Origin: Methylothermaceae bacteria B42
Lineage (GTDB): Bacteria > Pseudomonadota > Gammaproteobacteria > Methylococcales > Methylothermaceae
Direction of reading: 5' to 3'
DNA: 64,000 nucleotides
Assembly (NCBI GenBank): GCA_001566965.1
Contig: LSNW01000032.1
Span: forward strand, 310,001-374,000
Below, one piece after another: positions 17,563 to 27,412 of this stretch (positions within the stretch are counted from its first letter, which is position 1; each line of letters begins with the position of its first letter). The notes beneath the pieces were generated by a model, which was given only the letters and a program-made list of their open reading frames with translations, made no database searches and was not told where the DNA came from. Position numbers and translations under genes: made by a program.

Positions 17563-17590
17563 ATTTAACATAATATATATTATACGAAGT
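17563..17590 (-). other. dif: Chromosome dimer resolution site dif
   Basis: Read on the minus strand, this 28-bp site has a left (XerC) arm ACTTCGTATAA, a 6-bp centre TATATA and a right (XerD) arm TTATGTTAAAT. The right arm is identical to that of E. coli dif, and 23 of 28 positions agree overall. XerC and XerD recombine chromosome dimers here when activated by FtsK, which is encoded 26 kb away. It lies 290 bp after the tus-like gene and 95 bp before the sigma-like gene. Five FtsK-orienting GGGNAGGG motifs in the first 10 kb all point toward it. Confidence 0.85.
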
Positions 17591-17685
17591 TATGTGTCAT
17601 AGTATTGCCAACGCCACTTGGAGTTATGGTTGGCTATCCCCATAATGCACCATTGAACAATCACAAAAAAAGGAGTATGGCAATC

Positions 17686-18387
17686 ATGGCGCTCAACTTG
17701 AATAATCTGAAAATCCATCACCAAGATCAAAACCAGCAGGCTTTCAATGATGTCCTGGCTGAGTTTTTACCGCAACTCAAGCTTTATATCACGGCACGGC
17801 TCCGCTATGCGGAATTTTCAGGACTGATTCCCCAGAGAATGTATTTTCCCAGTGACATTGCCGATGAGATCTATTTAGAAGTATTCGAAAATTTCAGCCG
17901 AGAGGATCTCGACCCAAAGCAGCTCAAAATTCGACTTTTTAAATTGGCGGACCAGCGTTTGGAAAAGATTCTAAAAGAAGAAGCGCAATGGCAAGAACGG
18001 AAAGTGTCAATCCACGAGATTGTGCGGGAAGAAGTGAAAAGTTTGGAAGAAACTTTCTATCCCGAAGAGGTGTTTGATGACATCGAATATCAACAGGAAG
18101 CTTATCGTCCCAAATTATTTCTCCTGGAAGAAGGTTTTGAAACGGATTTATTGGATTTTTTAGCACTGGAAAAAAGCAAGGTCAAAGATATAAAGACCCG
18201 GCAGCTTTTAGCCCAGGCATACCAAAGCCTTCCCCCAATGAGCCGGATTATCCTAGAACTCAAGGTGAATGGCGGCTTGAGCGAAGAAGAAATCGCTGAC
18301 ATCCGGGAGATGAAAGCCGAGGAAGTCGCAGCCATTTTAGAAGCGGTCAAAAAGCGGTTTCGTAACGCTTTGTCATCCAGTGTTTGA
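17686..18387 (+). CDS. Putative sigma-70-like (ECF-like) factor
   Basis: The protein is 233 aa if translation begins at ATG 17686, 10 bases after AGGAG. The ATG at 17677 is only one base after it. The N-terminal part resembles a sigma-2 region (ITARLRYAE... DIADEIYLEVFENF). The C-terminal part resembles sigma-4 (LPPMSRIILELKVNGGLSEEEIADI followed by a basic recognition-like helix, AAILEAVKKRFRNAL). The linker is long and strongly acidic. There is no anti-sigma gene beside it. It could be a divergent sigma factor or a non-canonical regulator. It overlaps the convergent thiO gene by 15 bp. Confidence 0.5.
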   Translation: MALNLNNLKIHHQDQNQQAFNDVLAEFLPQLKLYITARLRYAEFSGLIPQRMYFPSDIADEIYLEVFENFSREDLDPKQLKIRLFKLADQRLEKILKEEAQWQERKVSIHEIVREEVKSLEETFYPEEVFDDIEYQQEAYRPKLFLLEEGFETDLLDFLALEKSKVKDIKTRQLLAQAYQSLPPMSRIILELKVNGGLSEEEIADIREMKAEEVAAILEAVKKRFRNALSSSV

Positions 18388-19479
18388 CAACGAGTTGCGA
18401 TGACAAGGCAGGAATGGCTCGGGATCAGTAATGGGCGGTCTTTCAAGAATGATATCGGCAAGTAACTGGGCCGCTGCCAGCCCCATGACCACCCCATTGC
18501 GAAAATGGCCGCAATTATAAAAAAGGTTTGTGATTTGCGGATGAGGTCCTATATAAGGGATGCCATCGGGAGATCCCGGCCGTATGCCCGCCCAATGAAG
18601 TTCGACGGGATAATCTTTCAAGGCTGGCAAGGTGGTCACGGCAAATTGATAGAGACGCCGGTAACCAGATGCCGTCGGGCGTTTATCATAACCTGATTCC
18701 TCCACCGTGCTCCCGGCCAAAATTCTGCCGTCAAGCCTAGGAATCAAATAATGCTCGCCAGCTTGCACCATCGTTTGGAGCAGGCCAGGCCTGCTTTTGA
18801 ATAACAGCATCTGGCCCTTTACCGGATGAATCGCCGGTTGCCAGAAATCGTTCATTTTAAACCGGGCGGACCAAGCCCCCGCCGTGACAATAAAATTTTC
18901 CGCTGAAAAGGCGCGTTGGGCCGTTTTGACGGCGGTGGCTTGATCTTCAGACATTTCCCAATCCATCACCGGAGATTGTTCAAACACTTGGACTTTCCTC
19001 AACTGCAAATCTTGCCGGAGTGCTTTTAACAGCCGGGGATTGCGGATCTGGGCGATGTCTGGCAGCCATAAATGTGTCCCGGATTGGTCTTCCAATCCCG
19101 TTTGAATACTACTCACTTGCTTTCCGGATAAAACGGTTGCATTCGTTGCCGTGTTTCGGCACCATGAAAGCGCATCATTCAAATCTGGCAATGACAGCCA
19201 CAACATACCGCAACGGCTCCACTGAGGATCAATATTAGTCGTTTGTTGTAGTTGCTGTGAAAGGAGGGGATATTGTTGTTGGCTCCAATGGCATAACGCG
19301 TTGATGGGAGACGGTTGCCGCCAGGGATAAAGGGGGGACAAAATGCCGCCGCCTGCCCAAGAGGCTTCCTGACCTATTCGGCCCTGCTCCAAAATGGTGA
19401 CTTCAGCGCCATGGCTGGCCAATTCTCTCGCAATCAGCAGTCCACTGATGCCGCCACCGATAACAATAAAATCGCTCAT
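18373..19479 (-). CDS. thiO: Glycine oxidase ThiO (FAD-dependent)
   Basis: This 368-aa flavoprotein has an N-terminal dinucleotide-binding motif (VIGGGISGLLIARELA), an EASWAGGGILSPLYPW segment typical of ThiO and a C-terminal FAD-binding stretch (LHWAGIRPGSPDGIPYIGP...NCGHFRNGV). ThiO oxidises glycine to iminoglycine for the thiazole half of thiamine. No other thi gene is adjacent, and it stands alone, divergent from bcsA with 24 bp between the starts. Assignment to the DAAO family is firm; the glycine oxidase role is a family inference. Confidence 0.82.
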   Translation of the reverse strand: MSDFIVIGGGISGLLIARELASHGAEVTILEQGRIGQEASWAGGGILSPLYPWRQPSPINALCHWSQQQYPLLSQQLQQTTNIDPQWSRCGMLWLSLPDLNDALSWCRNTATNATVLSGKQVSSIQTGLEDQSGTHLWLPDIAQIRNPRLLKALRQDLQLRKVQVFEQSPVMDWEMSEDQATAVKTAQRAFSAENFIVTAGAWSARFKMNDFWQPAIHPVKGQMLLFKSRPGLLQTMVQAGEHYLIPRLDGRILAGSTVEESGYDKRPTASGYRRLYQFAVTTLPALKDYPVELHWAGIRPGSPDGIPYIGPHPQITNLFYNCGHFRNGVVMGLAAAQLLADIILERPPITDPEPFLPCHRNSLSNTG

Positions 19480-19503
19480 TCGGTTCCTAAGGTAATAAAA
19501 ACA

Positions 19504-21663
19504 ATGAAAAAACTGGCGATTGGTTTATGGTTTCTTTCCTGTCTGGTTTTAGCGTTTGTTGCCGCTATCCAGGTGGACAACCATATCCAATTGCTACTCG
19601 CTACGTTTTTGGTAGTGCTCCTGTTATTGCTGCGCCTAGCGCCCCGCTTGGGCTATTTAAGGGTGTTGTTCCTGTCAATATGCGCCTTTTTAGTACTCAG
19701 GTACGGGGTTTGGAGAGTGACCAGCACCCTGAATTATGATGATTTCCCAAGTTTTTCAGCCGCGATATTACTATTTGCTGCCGAAGTTTATGGCATGGGA
19801 TTGTTTTTCCTGAGCAGTTTTGTCAACGCCCGGCCCATTTCCCGCGACCCGCCTCCCCTGCCTTCGGACCAAAACCAATGGCCCTCGGTAGCCGTTTTGA
19901 TACCCACATTGAACGAACCGCAAGAGCTGCTCAAAGTCACCCTCACCGCCGCTTTGGCCATGGATTATCCCAAACACAAATTTCAAGTGTATCTACTAGA
20001 TGACGGCGCAACCCGAGAAAAAAGGAATTCATCAGATCCCACCACAGCCAACCAGGCCTGGCAACGGTATGATGAATTATTTCAATTATGCCACGATTTA
20101 GGGGTTAAATATCATACTCGTCAGGAAAATGCCCAAGCCAAGGCTGGAAACTTAAACGCCATTCTTCCTGAAATCCGTCAAGATTTGATATTGGTGCTCG
20201 ATTCCGATCACGTACCAACCGTGGATTTTTTGCAAAAAACAGTCGGTTTCTTTATTGAAAACAGCAAGCTTTTTTTGCTGCAAACGCCACATTTTTTTAT
20301 CAATCCCGATCCCCTGGAAAAAAATCTTGAATTCTCTTACCAAATCCCTTCCGAGAACCACATGTTTTATGAGGCAATCCAGGCCGGCCTGGATTTTTGG
20401 GAGGCTTCATTTTTTTGCGGCTCTGCGGCCCTGCTCCGTATGGATGCCCTGCGCGATTGTGGCGGATTTTCAGGCAAAACCGTCACCGAAGACGCCGAAA
20501 CCGCTCTGTTACTCCATAGCCAGGGCTGGCAATCCAAGTATATTTTAACCCCATTGATATCCGGGCTGCAGCCAGAGACTTTTACCAGTTTTGTCGCTCA
20601 AAGAGTCCGCTGGGCGCAAGGTATGCTGCAGCTATTGCTATCCCGTAACCCACTAACTTTGAAAGGATTGAAACCTTGGCAAAGATTGGGTTACGCCTCG
20701 AATATGGTTTTTTGGCTGTTTCCCTTTGCCCGGGTGGTATTTTTGATTTCCCCATTATTCTTTCTGTATTTCGGGCTGAAAATCTACGATGCCAATGGGG
20801 AGGAAATCCTTAGTTACGCCGTTCCCTATTTGATGGCCTTGATATTGCTCAATCATTATTTGTTTGGCCGGGTAAGATGGTTCATGGTGTCTGATATTTA
20901 CGAATCCATGCAGTCTTTATTCCTATTGCCTGCAATTATCAACGTACTGAAAAACCCCATTTCTCCCAGTTTTAAAGTCACACCAAAAATTGAAAACGTA
21001 CAAAATGACACCATTTCCCCACTGGCAAAACCCTTTTACTTATTAATTTTGGTGAATACCTTGGCTATTTTCCTTGGAATTTACAAGTTTAATACCCTGC
21101 CGGAACAACGGACTTTGGTCTTGATTACTCTGGCTTGGGCTATTTTCAATGGCATCATCATCATGACCAGTCTGGGAGCACTTTACGAAAGACGGCAAAG
21201 AAGAATCTCCCCTAGATTACCGGCCGGTGACATTTCTGCAATGTTAATTTTACAAAACCGGGATGAAATCCCGGTCAAGATACGCGATCTTTCCGTAGGT
21301 GGCATCAGTATTTTGATCGCGGAATCGATATTGCGGGAACTGTCTGGAGATATTCACTTGAAGTTACATCATCCCATCGATAATGAAACCTTCATTATCC
21401 GAGTGGCCGTTGCCAATCAGGGAGAGATGGACGGATTTACCCGGATAGGTTTAAGGTTTGTCACTGATAATCAAGAAGAATACAGAAATCTGGTTTTGCT
21501 GGTCCATGGTTCTAGCGAAAGGTGGCAGCAGCTCCTGAAAAATCGTGACAGAGACTTTGGTATTTTGGCCAGTTTCCGTATATTAATAAAAAACGGTTTT
21601 TACCATGCCTGGTTTCATCTAAAAACGCTGCTCTTTTATCGAAATTCCACTGAATTTGGTTAA
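19504..21663 (+). CDS. bcsA: Cellulose synthase catalytic subunit BcsA with PilZ domain
   Basis: This inner-membrane glycosyltransferase (719 aa) polymerises UDP-glucose into beta-1,4-glucan and exports it. It has multiple N-terminal membrane helices, then the GT2 core with DDG near 165, DSD near 232, TED near 327 and QRVRW near 365, further membrane helices, and a C-terminal PilZ domain with RRQRR near 563 and DLSVGG near 594 that binds cyclic di-GMP. I start it at ATG 19504, where the hydrophobic leader begins. The longer in-frame extension would run into thiO on the other strand. It is the first gene of bcsA-bcsB-bcsZ-bcsC. Confidence 0.95.
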   Translation: MKKLAIGLWFLSCLVLAFVAAIQVDNHIQLLLATFLVVLLLLLRLAPRLGYLRVLFLSICAFLVLRYGVWRVTSTLNYDDFPSFSAAILLFAAEVYGMGLFFLSSFVNARPISRDPPPLPSDQNQWPSVAVLIPTLNEPQELLKVTLTAALAMDYPKHKFQVYLLDDGATREKRNSSDPTTANQAWQRYDELFQLCHDLGVKYHTRQENAQAKAGNLNAILPEIRQDLILVLDSDHVPTVDFLQKTVGFFIENSKLFLLQTPHFFINPDPLEKNLEFSYQIPSENHMFYEAIQAGLDFWEASFFCGSAALLRMDALRDCGGFSGKTVTEDAETALLLHSQGWQSKYILTPLISGLQPETFTSFVAQRVRWAQGMLQLLLSRNPLTLKGLKPWQRLGYASNMVFWLFPFARVVFLISPLFFLYFGLKIYDANGEEILSYAVPYLMALILLNHYLFGRVRWFMVSDIYESMQSLFLLPAIINVLKNPISPSFKVTPKIENVQNDTISPLAKPFYLLILVNTLAIFLGIYKFNTLPEQRTLVLITLAWAIFNGIIIMTSLGALYERRQRRISPRLPAGDISAMLILQNRDEIPVKIRDLSVGGISILIAESILRELSGDIHLKLHHPIDNETFIIRVAVANQGEMDGFTRIGLRFVTDNQEEYRNLVLLVHGSSERWQQLLKNRDRDFGILASFRILIKNGFYHAWFHLKTLLFYRNSTEFG

Positions 21664-21691
21664 GCTTTGAAACCAAGAATAAGGAAATATT

Positions 21692-23938
21692 ATGAAAAGA
21701 ATAAAATTGTTTTACTGTCAGATTTTCGGGATTTTATGCTTTAGTCTTGTATTTCCCTGTCAATCTCTGCAAGCAAAAATTCTGGAAATTCCCTTGGCAA
21801 AAATCATGACCCGGCCCGAGGCGATTCAGCTTCATGGCGTGGAAGATTTTTATGAGCTCAGCTTGCCGGTTTCCGCCCGCCACCGGATTGACAAATCCCG
21901 CTTGGTTTTGGATTTTCGTCATTCGAATGTATTGGTGCCGTCCCGGTCTCAACTTCGAGTTCGCGTCAACGGGATTACCATCGGCCAATTTGTGCTGAAT
22001 CCCAAAAGTCCGCGGCAACTGGAGACTATGGAATTTCCGCCGGAATTGCTTACCCCTGGATACAACCGGATCGAATTTTCCGTCGCCCAACATTACACCG
22101 ACCAACAATGCGAAGCCCCCGATTCGCCCGAATTGTGGAGCGAGATTGACAGCCTGCGTTCCAAATTTATTTTGGAAGCCTCTCCCAAAATGCTCAAGCC
22201 CACCCTGGCTCAATTGGAAGATCTTTTTGACGAGCATTTACTCGAATTTCCATTGCAAATCCTGATGCCCAAAATCACTACCCAATCCCTGCAGTGGGGA
22301 GCATTGGCAACCCAAGGGATCGCGCTGCGGCTGAATTACCGCACACCGAAACTTTATTTTTCCCCGCCTCCCTTGCGCCCGGCTTCCGAATCGGGGCCGG
22401 CGGGATTGGATTTCGCCTCACTTAGCCACGATGCCATTCTCATTGGCACCAAAAATGAGCTACAGCTGTGGCTGCCAGAGAATGTGCATGGCGCTATTCA
22501 AGGGCCTTATTTACATATCATGGCGCAGCCAGGTCAATCCGAGCGTCTTTTATTGGTGATCAGCGGCAATAACGATCAGGAAGTCACCCAGGCCGCCCAG
22601 GCCTTTGCGCTGTTGAACTATCCATTCCCCGATACCCAAAGTACGGTCATCCATTCATTGGATCTACCCTCCATGGCCCGGGCAAACCCACCGCTGGTCA
22701 AAACAGACGCCACTTATTCTTTTGCCCAATTGGGCCTTCCAACCACTTCATTTAATGCCAGCATGCAACCCAAACCGGCGGAAATGGTGGTAAAGCTGCC
22801 ACCGGACTTCTACGCTTCCGAGCATGCCAGCGCGACTTTTAGCCTGCACCTGGCATATAGCGGGGGGATGCGCCGCGATTCAGTTCTGGAAGTGCGTATC
22901 AATGATGTCCTTCAAGACACCATCCAGCTCAACGAAGAAAGCGGCGCCCACTATCGTGATTACCAAATTGTTCTGCCCATGCGCAACTTTTCGCCAGGCC
23001 CCAACCGCATCACATTCCGGCCCATATTGGCACCATTGATTACGGGGGAGTGTACCTATATCAACCTGGATAATCTCAATGTCACCTTGTTTGACGATTC
23101 CACTTTGACTTTGCCCGATGCGGATCACTACACCGCCCTGCCTAATTTGGCCTTGTTTTCCCGCACGGGTTTTCCCTATACCCAACCTGCCGATGGTTCT
23201 GATATGGCCGTGCAATTACTGGATGACAAACCTTCCACGGCAATTGCCGCCTGGTTGGTCATGGGGAAACTGGCCCAGATCAATCAAGTGCCGCTCTGGA
23301 ATACGGCATTCGTCACAACCCCTGCCGCCGAAGACCGTCATCGCCTGATTTTTGGCCAGTCCAATGAGATCCCTAATGATTTACTCAAAAAGGCCCCAAT
23401 TGGCAAGACGCCGCAAGGCACTCGTTGGCCTTATGCTTTATGGAAAGGTTATGAACCGCCAAAGCAATCTTGGTGGCGGCGGTTCCTATCCCCAGAAAGC
23501 ACCCCAAAACCGAAAGTAACTCCCTATGCGGCGCAAATGACCCACACTGGTGATAGTGGCCAATACGGTTTGGTCACCGCATTTCAATCCCCGGACCACC
23601 CTAAACGATTGATAACCGCATTTTTGGCCAAAACTTCTGAAAATTTGGCTAAATCCGCTTATCGTTTGACCCAACCGGAAATGTGGGGACAATTGAAAGG
23701 CGATTTGGCCGTGTGGATCCCAAAAGCGCCCAAATTGGCCTGGCAAGAAAGCGGCAAAGCATTTTATGTGGGCAAGATAAGCCCCACCCGGGCGATGGGT
23801 TATCATTTCAATCGCCATCCCTGGCAGTGGTTGTTGGCCATGGTCGGTATTTTACTGCTGTTTGCCTGGCTTACCCACCGGTTGCTGGCCCGCTTCAAAC
23901 ACCGCCGTCATCCCGATGCCAATGAGATTGCGCCTTGA
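21692..23938 (+). CDS. bcsB: Cellulose synthase periplasmic subunit BcsB
   Basis: This 748-aa protein has a signal peptide (about 1-28, ending LQA), a large periplasmic part with repeated carbohydrate-binding-like jellyroll and flavodoxin-like regions, and a C-terminal transmembrane helix (WQWLLAMVGILLLFAWL) followed by a short basic tail, as in BcsB. It anchors to BcsA and guides the nascent glucan through the periplasm. It starts 28 bp after bcsA and its last 17 bp overlap bcsZ. Confidence 0.93.
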   Translation: MKRIKLFYCQIFGILCFSLVFPCQSLQAKILEIPLAKIMTRPEAIQLHGVEDFYELSLPVSARHRIDKSRLVLDFRHSNVLVPSRSQLRVRVNGITIGQFVLNPKSPRQLETMEFPPELLTPGYNRIEFSVAQHYTDQQCEAPDSPELWSEIDSLRSKFILEASPKMLKPTLAQLEDLFDEHLLEFPLQILMPKITTQSLQWGALATQGIALRLNYRTPKLYFSPPPLRPASESGPAGLDFASLSHDAILIGTKNELQLWLPENVHGAIQGPYLHIMAQPGQSERLLLVISGNNDQEVTQAAQAFALLNYPFPDTQSTVIHSLDLPSMARANPPLVKTDATYSFAQLGLPTTSFNASMQPKPAEMVVKLPPDFYASEHASATFSLHLAYSGGMRRDSVLEVRINDVLQDTIQLNEESGAHYRDYQIVLPMRNFSPGPNRITFRPILAPLITGECTYINLDNLNVTLFDDSTLTLPDADHYTALPNLALFSRTGFPYTQPADGSDMAVQLLDDKPSTAIAAWLVMGKLAQINQVPLWNTAFVTTPAAEDRHRLIFGQSNEIPNDLLKKAPIGKTPQGTRWPYALWKGYEPPKQSWWRRFLSPESTPKPKVTPYAAQMTHTGDSGQYGLVTAFQSPDHPKRLITAFLAKTSENLAKSAYRLTQPEMWGQLKGDLAVWIPKAPKLAWQESGKAFYVGKISPTRAMGYHFNRHPWQWLLAMVGILLLFAWLTHRLLARFKHRRHPDANEIAP

Positions 23939-24959
23939 TTTTTTCCTCAGGTGGGTTGTGTTTTTTCTCATCTTTGGACTAGGGCTTGCCGGTTGCACGC
24001 CGCCGGGAATTTCGGCTTCCCAATGGCAAGGGTATAAAAGCCGTTTTATCACTTCCGACGGGCGGGTGATAGATACCGGCAATGGCAATGTTTCCCATTC
24101 CGAGGGACAAGGGTTTGGCATGTTGTTGGCTGTCGCCATGGATGACAAGCAAACTTTTGAAAAAATCTGGCAGTGGACCCGGAGCAACCTTCAAGTCCGC
24201 CGCGACCATTTGTTTATGTGGCGCCGCCGGCCAAAGGTTCCGGTGGCGCAGGAAGACCGCAACAATGCCACGGACGGGGATATATTGATTGCCTGGGCGC
24301 TACTGGAGGGGGCCGGTCGCTGGCCATCAGCGCCTTCTTTAAAACAACAGGCAATGCTGATTTTGAGTGATATCAAGGCCCGACTGATCCGCCAGTGGCG
24401 TCACCAGCCGGTATTGCTGCCGGGCGAGCAAGGATTCGAACACGATTCGGTGCTCACCATTAATTTGTCCTATTGGGTTTTCCCGGCTTTAAAAAGATTT
24501 TCCGAAGAAGATCCGGACCCCGTTTGGCGGCAGTTGACAGAAAGCGGCCTGCAATTGTTGGAGGAAGCCCGCTTTGGCCGCTGGCAACTGCCGCCGGATT
24601 GGCTGGGTTTAAAAGACAAACCGGTGTTGCCCGACCACCATCCACCGGTGTTCGGTTATAACGCCGTACGCATCCCATTATATTTACTCTGGGCGGGTTA
24701 CCAGGAAGCCGATCTGTTTGAGCCTTATCTGGCCTTTTGGAACCATACCGATGATTTCATGCCGGCGTGGACCAATCTACGGAACAATTGCATGGATTCC
24801 TACGATGCTCCGCCCGGCTTTAAGGCAATCCATGCCTTGATTCGGAAACAAATCAAGCACCAGTGGTGGCGGTTGCCTTCCGCTTCCAAGGACGATAATT
24901 ACTATTCCGCCAGCCTGACCCTATTATCCCGGCTGGCCTTGATGCATGGACGGACATGA
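23922..24959 (+). CDS. bcsZ: Endo-1,4-beta-glucanase BcsZ, GH8, predicted lipoprotein
   Basis: The 345-aa protein is a glycoside hydrolase family 8 enzyme: SEGQGFGMLLAV carries the catalytic acid Glu, and ATDGDILIAWAL the Asp of the active site. I start at ATG 23922 because the following residues form a lipoprotein signal ending in the lipobox LAGC. An earlier ATG at 23862 would put extra residues before the signal. Most BcsZ proteins are soluble periplasmic enzymes, so lipidation would tether this one. It overlaps bcsB by 17 bp and bcsC by 4 bp (ATGA). Confidence 0.92.
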   Translation: MRLRLDFFLRWVVFFLIFGLGLAGCTPPGISASQWQGYKSRFITSDGRVIDTGNGNVSHSEGQGFGMLLAVAMDDKQTFEKIWQWTRSNLQVRRDHLFMWRRRPKVPVAQEDRNNATDGDILIAWALLEGAGRWPSAPSLKQQAMLILSDIKARLIRQWRHQPVLLPGEQGFEHDSVLTINLSYWVFPALKRFSEEDPDPVWRQLTESGLQLLEEARFGRWQLPPDWLGLKDKPVLPDHHPPVFGYNAVRIPLYLLWAGYQEADLFEPYLAFWNHTDDFMPAWTNLRNNCMDSYDAPPGFKAIHALIRKQIKHQWWRLPSASKDDNYYSASLTLLSRLALMHGRT

Positions 24960-27412
24960 AGCGGCTGGCATTCCTGCTTACTTTGATTTTCCTGCTGCCT
25001 GCCTGGGGTGATGCGGGTAAAGGACCGGATGAAAGAATCTTGTGGCAGCTTTTTCATGCCAAAAAACATCGTCTTTTGAAAAAGGCCATAGAAGAATACC
25101 GCACGCAATATCCAGGCTGGTCCCCTCCCCCCCATCTTCTGCAACCCTTAAAGCGCTCGGCTGCCGTAGATCCAATCACGCGCCGTCAACAACAATTACG
25201 GCGTTTGTTCAGGCAACAGCGGATCAAAGAGGCTCTGGCCCTGGGTGAACGTTATCCTACGGCCCTAAATTGCGATGCCATTGATGTGTTGTGGGAGTCG
25301 GCGCAGGTTTTTGTCCTCGCCAATCGAATAGACCGGGCCGTCAACCTTTATCGCCGCGCACTACAGTGCGGTGATCGCAAGTTGAAAATCACAACCCTGC
25401 AAAAAGCAGCCGCCCATTTGTCCAATCCCGAGACTTATGAAAACCTGCTGGCCGATGCAGGCAAGATTTTACCCGCCACAGACGTAGAAGCTCTGCGCTA
25501 TCAGTACTACCGCAATTTGCTACTGGAACAGTTGAAACAGTCGCCGCCGGAAACCATCACCAAAACCGTGGAAAAAATTCATCCACAAATCCTGGAAAAA
25601 CAGGATATCGCCATGGCCAAATCCCTGGGTTGGTTTTACTTCAACCAGGAACATTACCACACCGCACGGTATTGGTTTAAAAAAGGACTAGGCTGGCACC
25701 CGCAAGATAGTGATTTGGCCTTTGGCTTGGCGCTAACCTTATATGCCCTTGGGGAAAAAGAACCAGCCCTGACCCTGGCAAAACGATACTCTCACCGTTA
25801 TCAACCCATGAGGAATCTGGCCCGTATATTGTTGTTGGAAAATGCCTGGGCACAGTTCCGCCAAGGAAACTATGATAAGAGCCGTGTTTTAGCCTATGAA
25901 GCGGCGCGCCTGGGTGAAACCGCCGATGAAAAAACAGAAGAACTTTTGGCCTGGCTTGATTTTCAGCAATCCCGTTATCTGAGCGCGGCTCAACGTTTCG
26001 AAGACCTGTATCGCCAAAATCAAACACAAAAATACGCTCAAGCCTGGATTCTGAGCTTGGATAAAGCGGGACAAGAGTCAACCATTAAACGGGTGGAACA
26101 ACAATATGCTGGTGATCCCATAGTCATCCGTACCCTGACCAGCTATCGGGTTTCCCGCCTGGCCCAAAGAAAGCAATTTCTCGCGGCCCACGATATCGCC
26201 CCGGAGCAATTTCCCAAATTGAAAAACATCCAATCCCCCGGGTTTGAAACCTTCGGCATGTATCGTTTCCGCTCCGGTAAACGGGGGCTGGACCGGCTGC
26301 ATACTCTGATTGCCCCGGCTTTCCAAGGGTCTTTTACCCAGGGCAGGCACCGTTTGACCCTGCTGGTTGGCGGCATGGATTTGGAAAGCAAGCGCTTGAA
26401 CGCCAAATCCGCCGGGAGCCTCTTCCCTACCCGGCAGCTTCAGCAAGCTTTCGAAAATAGCTTTTGCCAGGGATTTAATTCCGTGGCGGATTGCTTGAGC
26501 CCCCGTCACCATATTGAAGCGCAAACCCTGCGCTTGACTTACGAGCAACAGGGATGGCTGAATCTTTATAGCCGTTTTGGCCTGACCCCAATCAATTCCG
26601 TTATTGCTCCCCTTCCCACCTTTAATCTGGGCGTGGTGCAACAACAATCCTGGGGCAGTTGGAATGTGGAGGCTTATGCCAAGCCGGTCCAGCAGTCGTT
26701 GCTGGCTTTTACTGGCTTGGAAGAACAGCGCAGCGGGATTAAATGGGGCAGAGTGGTTCGACTGGGCCTGAAAGGGTCGGTGTTTTACCGTTTTTCCGAC
26801 CATTGGGGCTTGTCTCAATCGCTGGATTGGCAGTTTCTCGATGGCCGTCGGGTGCGGGATAATTGGGCGGTGGAATATAGCGCTTCTTTGGGCTACCAGT
26901 TTCCATTCGAGCACTTTGACTACTTTGTGATCGGACCTTATTTCAGTTTTCAGCACTATCGCCACAATCTTAATCATTTTACCCCGGGTCATGGGGGGTA
27001 TTTCAGCCCCCAATACTTCTATAATCAAGGGTTGGGACTGAATTTCCTGACATCGGAAGGCCAACGCTTCATCGTCAAGGGCCGGCTCAATCTGGGCTTC
27101 CAATATTTCCATGAAAAGCCTTCGCCTTGGTTGCCGTTGGGATGCTTTGGCAGACTGCGGGATGACTTTTGCGAAGCCAATAAAAAAATTGAATATGCCA
27201 GCAACCGGGAAAGTAATTTCGCACCCGATCTGGAAATCAAAGGCTTGTGGCTGGTCCAGCCTCAACTCATGATAGGCGGCGGTTTTTTTGCCCGCAAAAC
27301 CATGGATTGGGAAGAACTGGGCGCTGGGCTTTATGTTCGATATCTACTGGCGCCCCGGCAAGCGGTGTTCAGCAGCGATATCCCCAATTATTTATTCGGC
27401 GCTTTTGAATAA
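24956..27412 (+). CDS. bcsC: Cellulose export outer-membrane protein BcsC, short form
   Basis: The 818-aa protein has a signal peptide (about 1-20), a helical TPR-like region to about residue 430 (for example the QEHYHTARYWFKKGL repeat) and a C-terminal beta-barrel with the family stretch GHGGYFSPQYFYNQGLGLNF. BcsC conducts cellulose across the periplasm and outer membrane. E. coli BcsC is about 1150 aa, so the TPR region is shorter here. Translation is coupled to bcsZ by ATGA. The last 25 bp overlap the 3' end of the convergent PEP-CTERM gene. Confidence 0.85.
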   Translation: MKRLAFLLTLIFLLPAWGDAGKGPDERILWQLFHAKKHRLLKKAIEEYRTQYPGWSPPPHLLQPLKRSAAVDPITRRQQQLRRLFRQQRIKEALALGERYPTALNCDAIDVLWESAQVFVLANRIDRAVNLYRRALQCGDRKLKITTLQKAAAHLSNPETYENLLADAGKILPATDVEALRYQYYRNLLLEQLKQSPPETITKTVEKIHPQILEKQDIAMAKSLGWFYFNQEHYHTARYWFKKGLGWHPQDSDLAFGLALTLYALGEKEPALTLAKRYSHRYQPMRNLARILLLENAWAQFRQGNYDKSRVLAYEAARLGETADEKTEELLAWLDFQQSRYLSAAQRFEDLYRQNQTQKYAQAWILSLDKAGQESTIKRVEQQYAGDPIVIRTLTSYRVSRLAQRKQFLAAHDIAPEQFPKLKNIQSPGFETFGMYRFRSGKRGLDRLHTLIAPAFQGSFTQGRHRLTLLVGGMDLESKRLNAKSAGSLFPTRQLQQAFENSFCQGFNSVADCLSPRHHIEAQTLRLTYEQQGWLNLYSRFGLTPINSVIAPLPTFNLGVVQQQSWGSWNVEAYAKPVQQSLLAFTGLEEQRSGIKWGRVVRLGLKGSVFYRFSDHWGLSQSLDWQFLDGRRVRDNWAVEYSASLGYQFPFEHFDYFVIGPYFSFQHYRHNLNHFTPGHGGYFSPQYFYNQGLGLNFLTSEGQRFIVKGRLNLGFQYFHEKPSPWLPLGCFGRLRDDFCEANKKIEYASNRESNFAPDLEIKGLWLVQPQLMIGGGFFARKTMDWEELGAGLYVRYLLAPRQAVFSSDIPNYLFGAFE

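Noticed and set aside
17581-17593. An exact 13-bp match to a loxP arm (TATACGAAGTTAT).
   Set aside because: The other arm agrees at only about 9 of 13 bases, and a dif site on the same bases explains the match, because lox and dif arms resemble each other. No Cre-like recombinase is encoded nearby.
26078-27265. A 395-codon minus-strand open frame antisense to bcsC.
   Set aside because: The plus-strand BcsC is a clear family member, and the antisense product shows no domain and lacks a credible start site.
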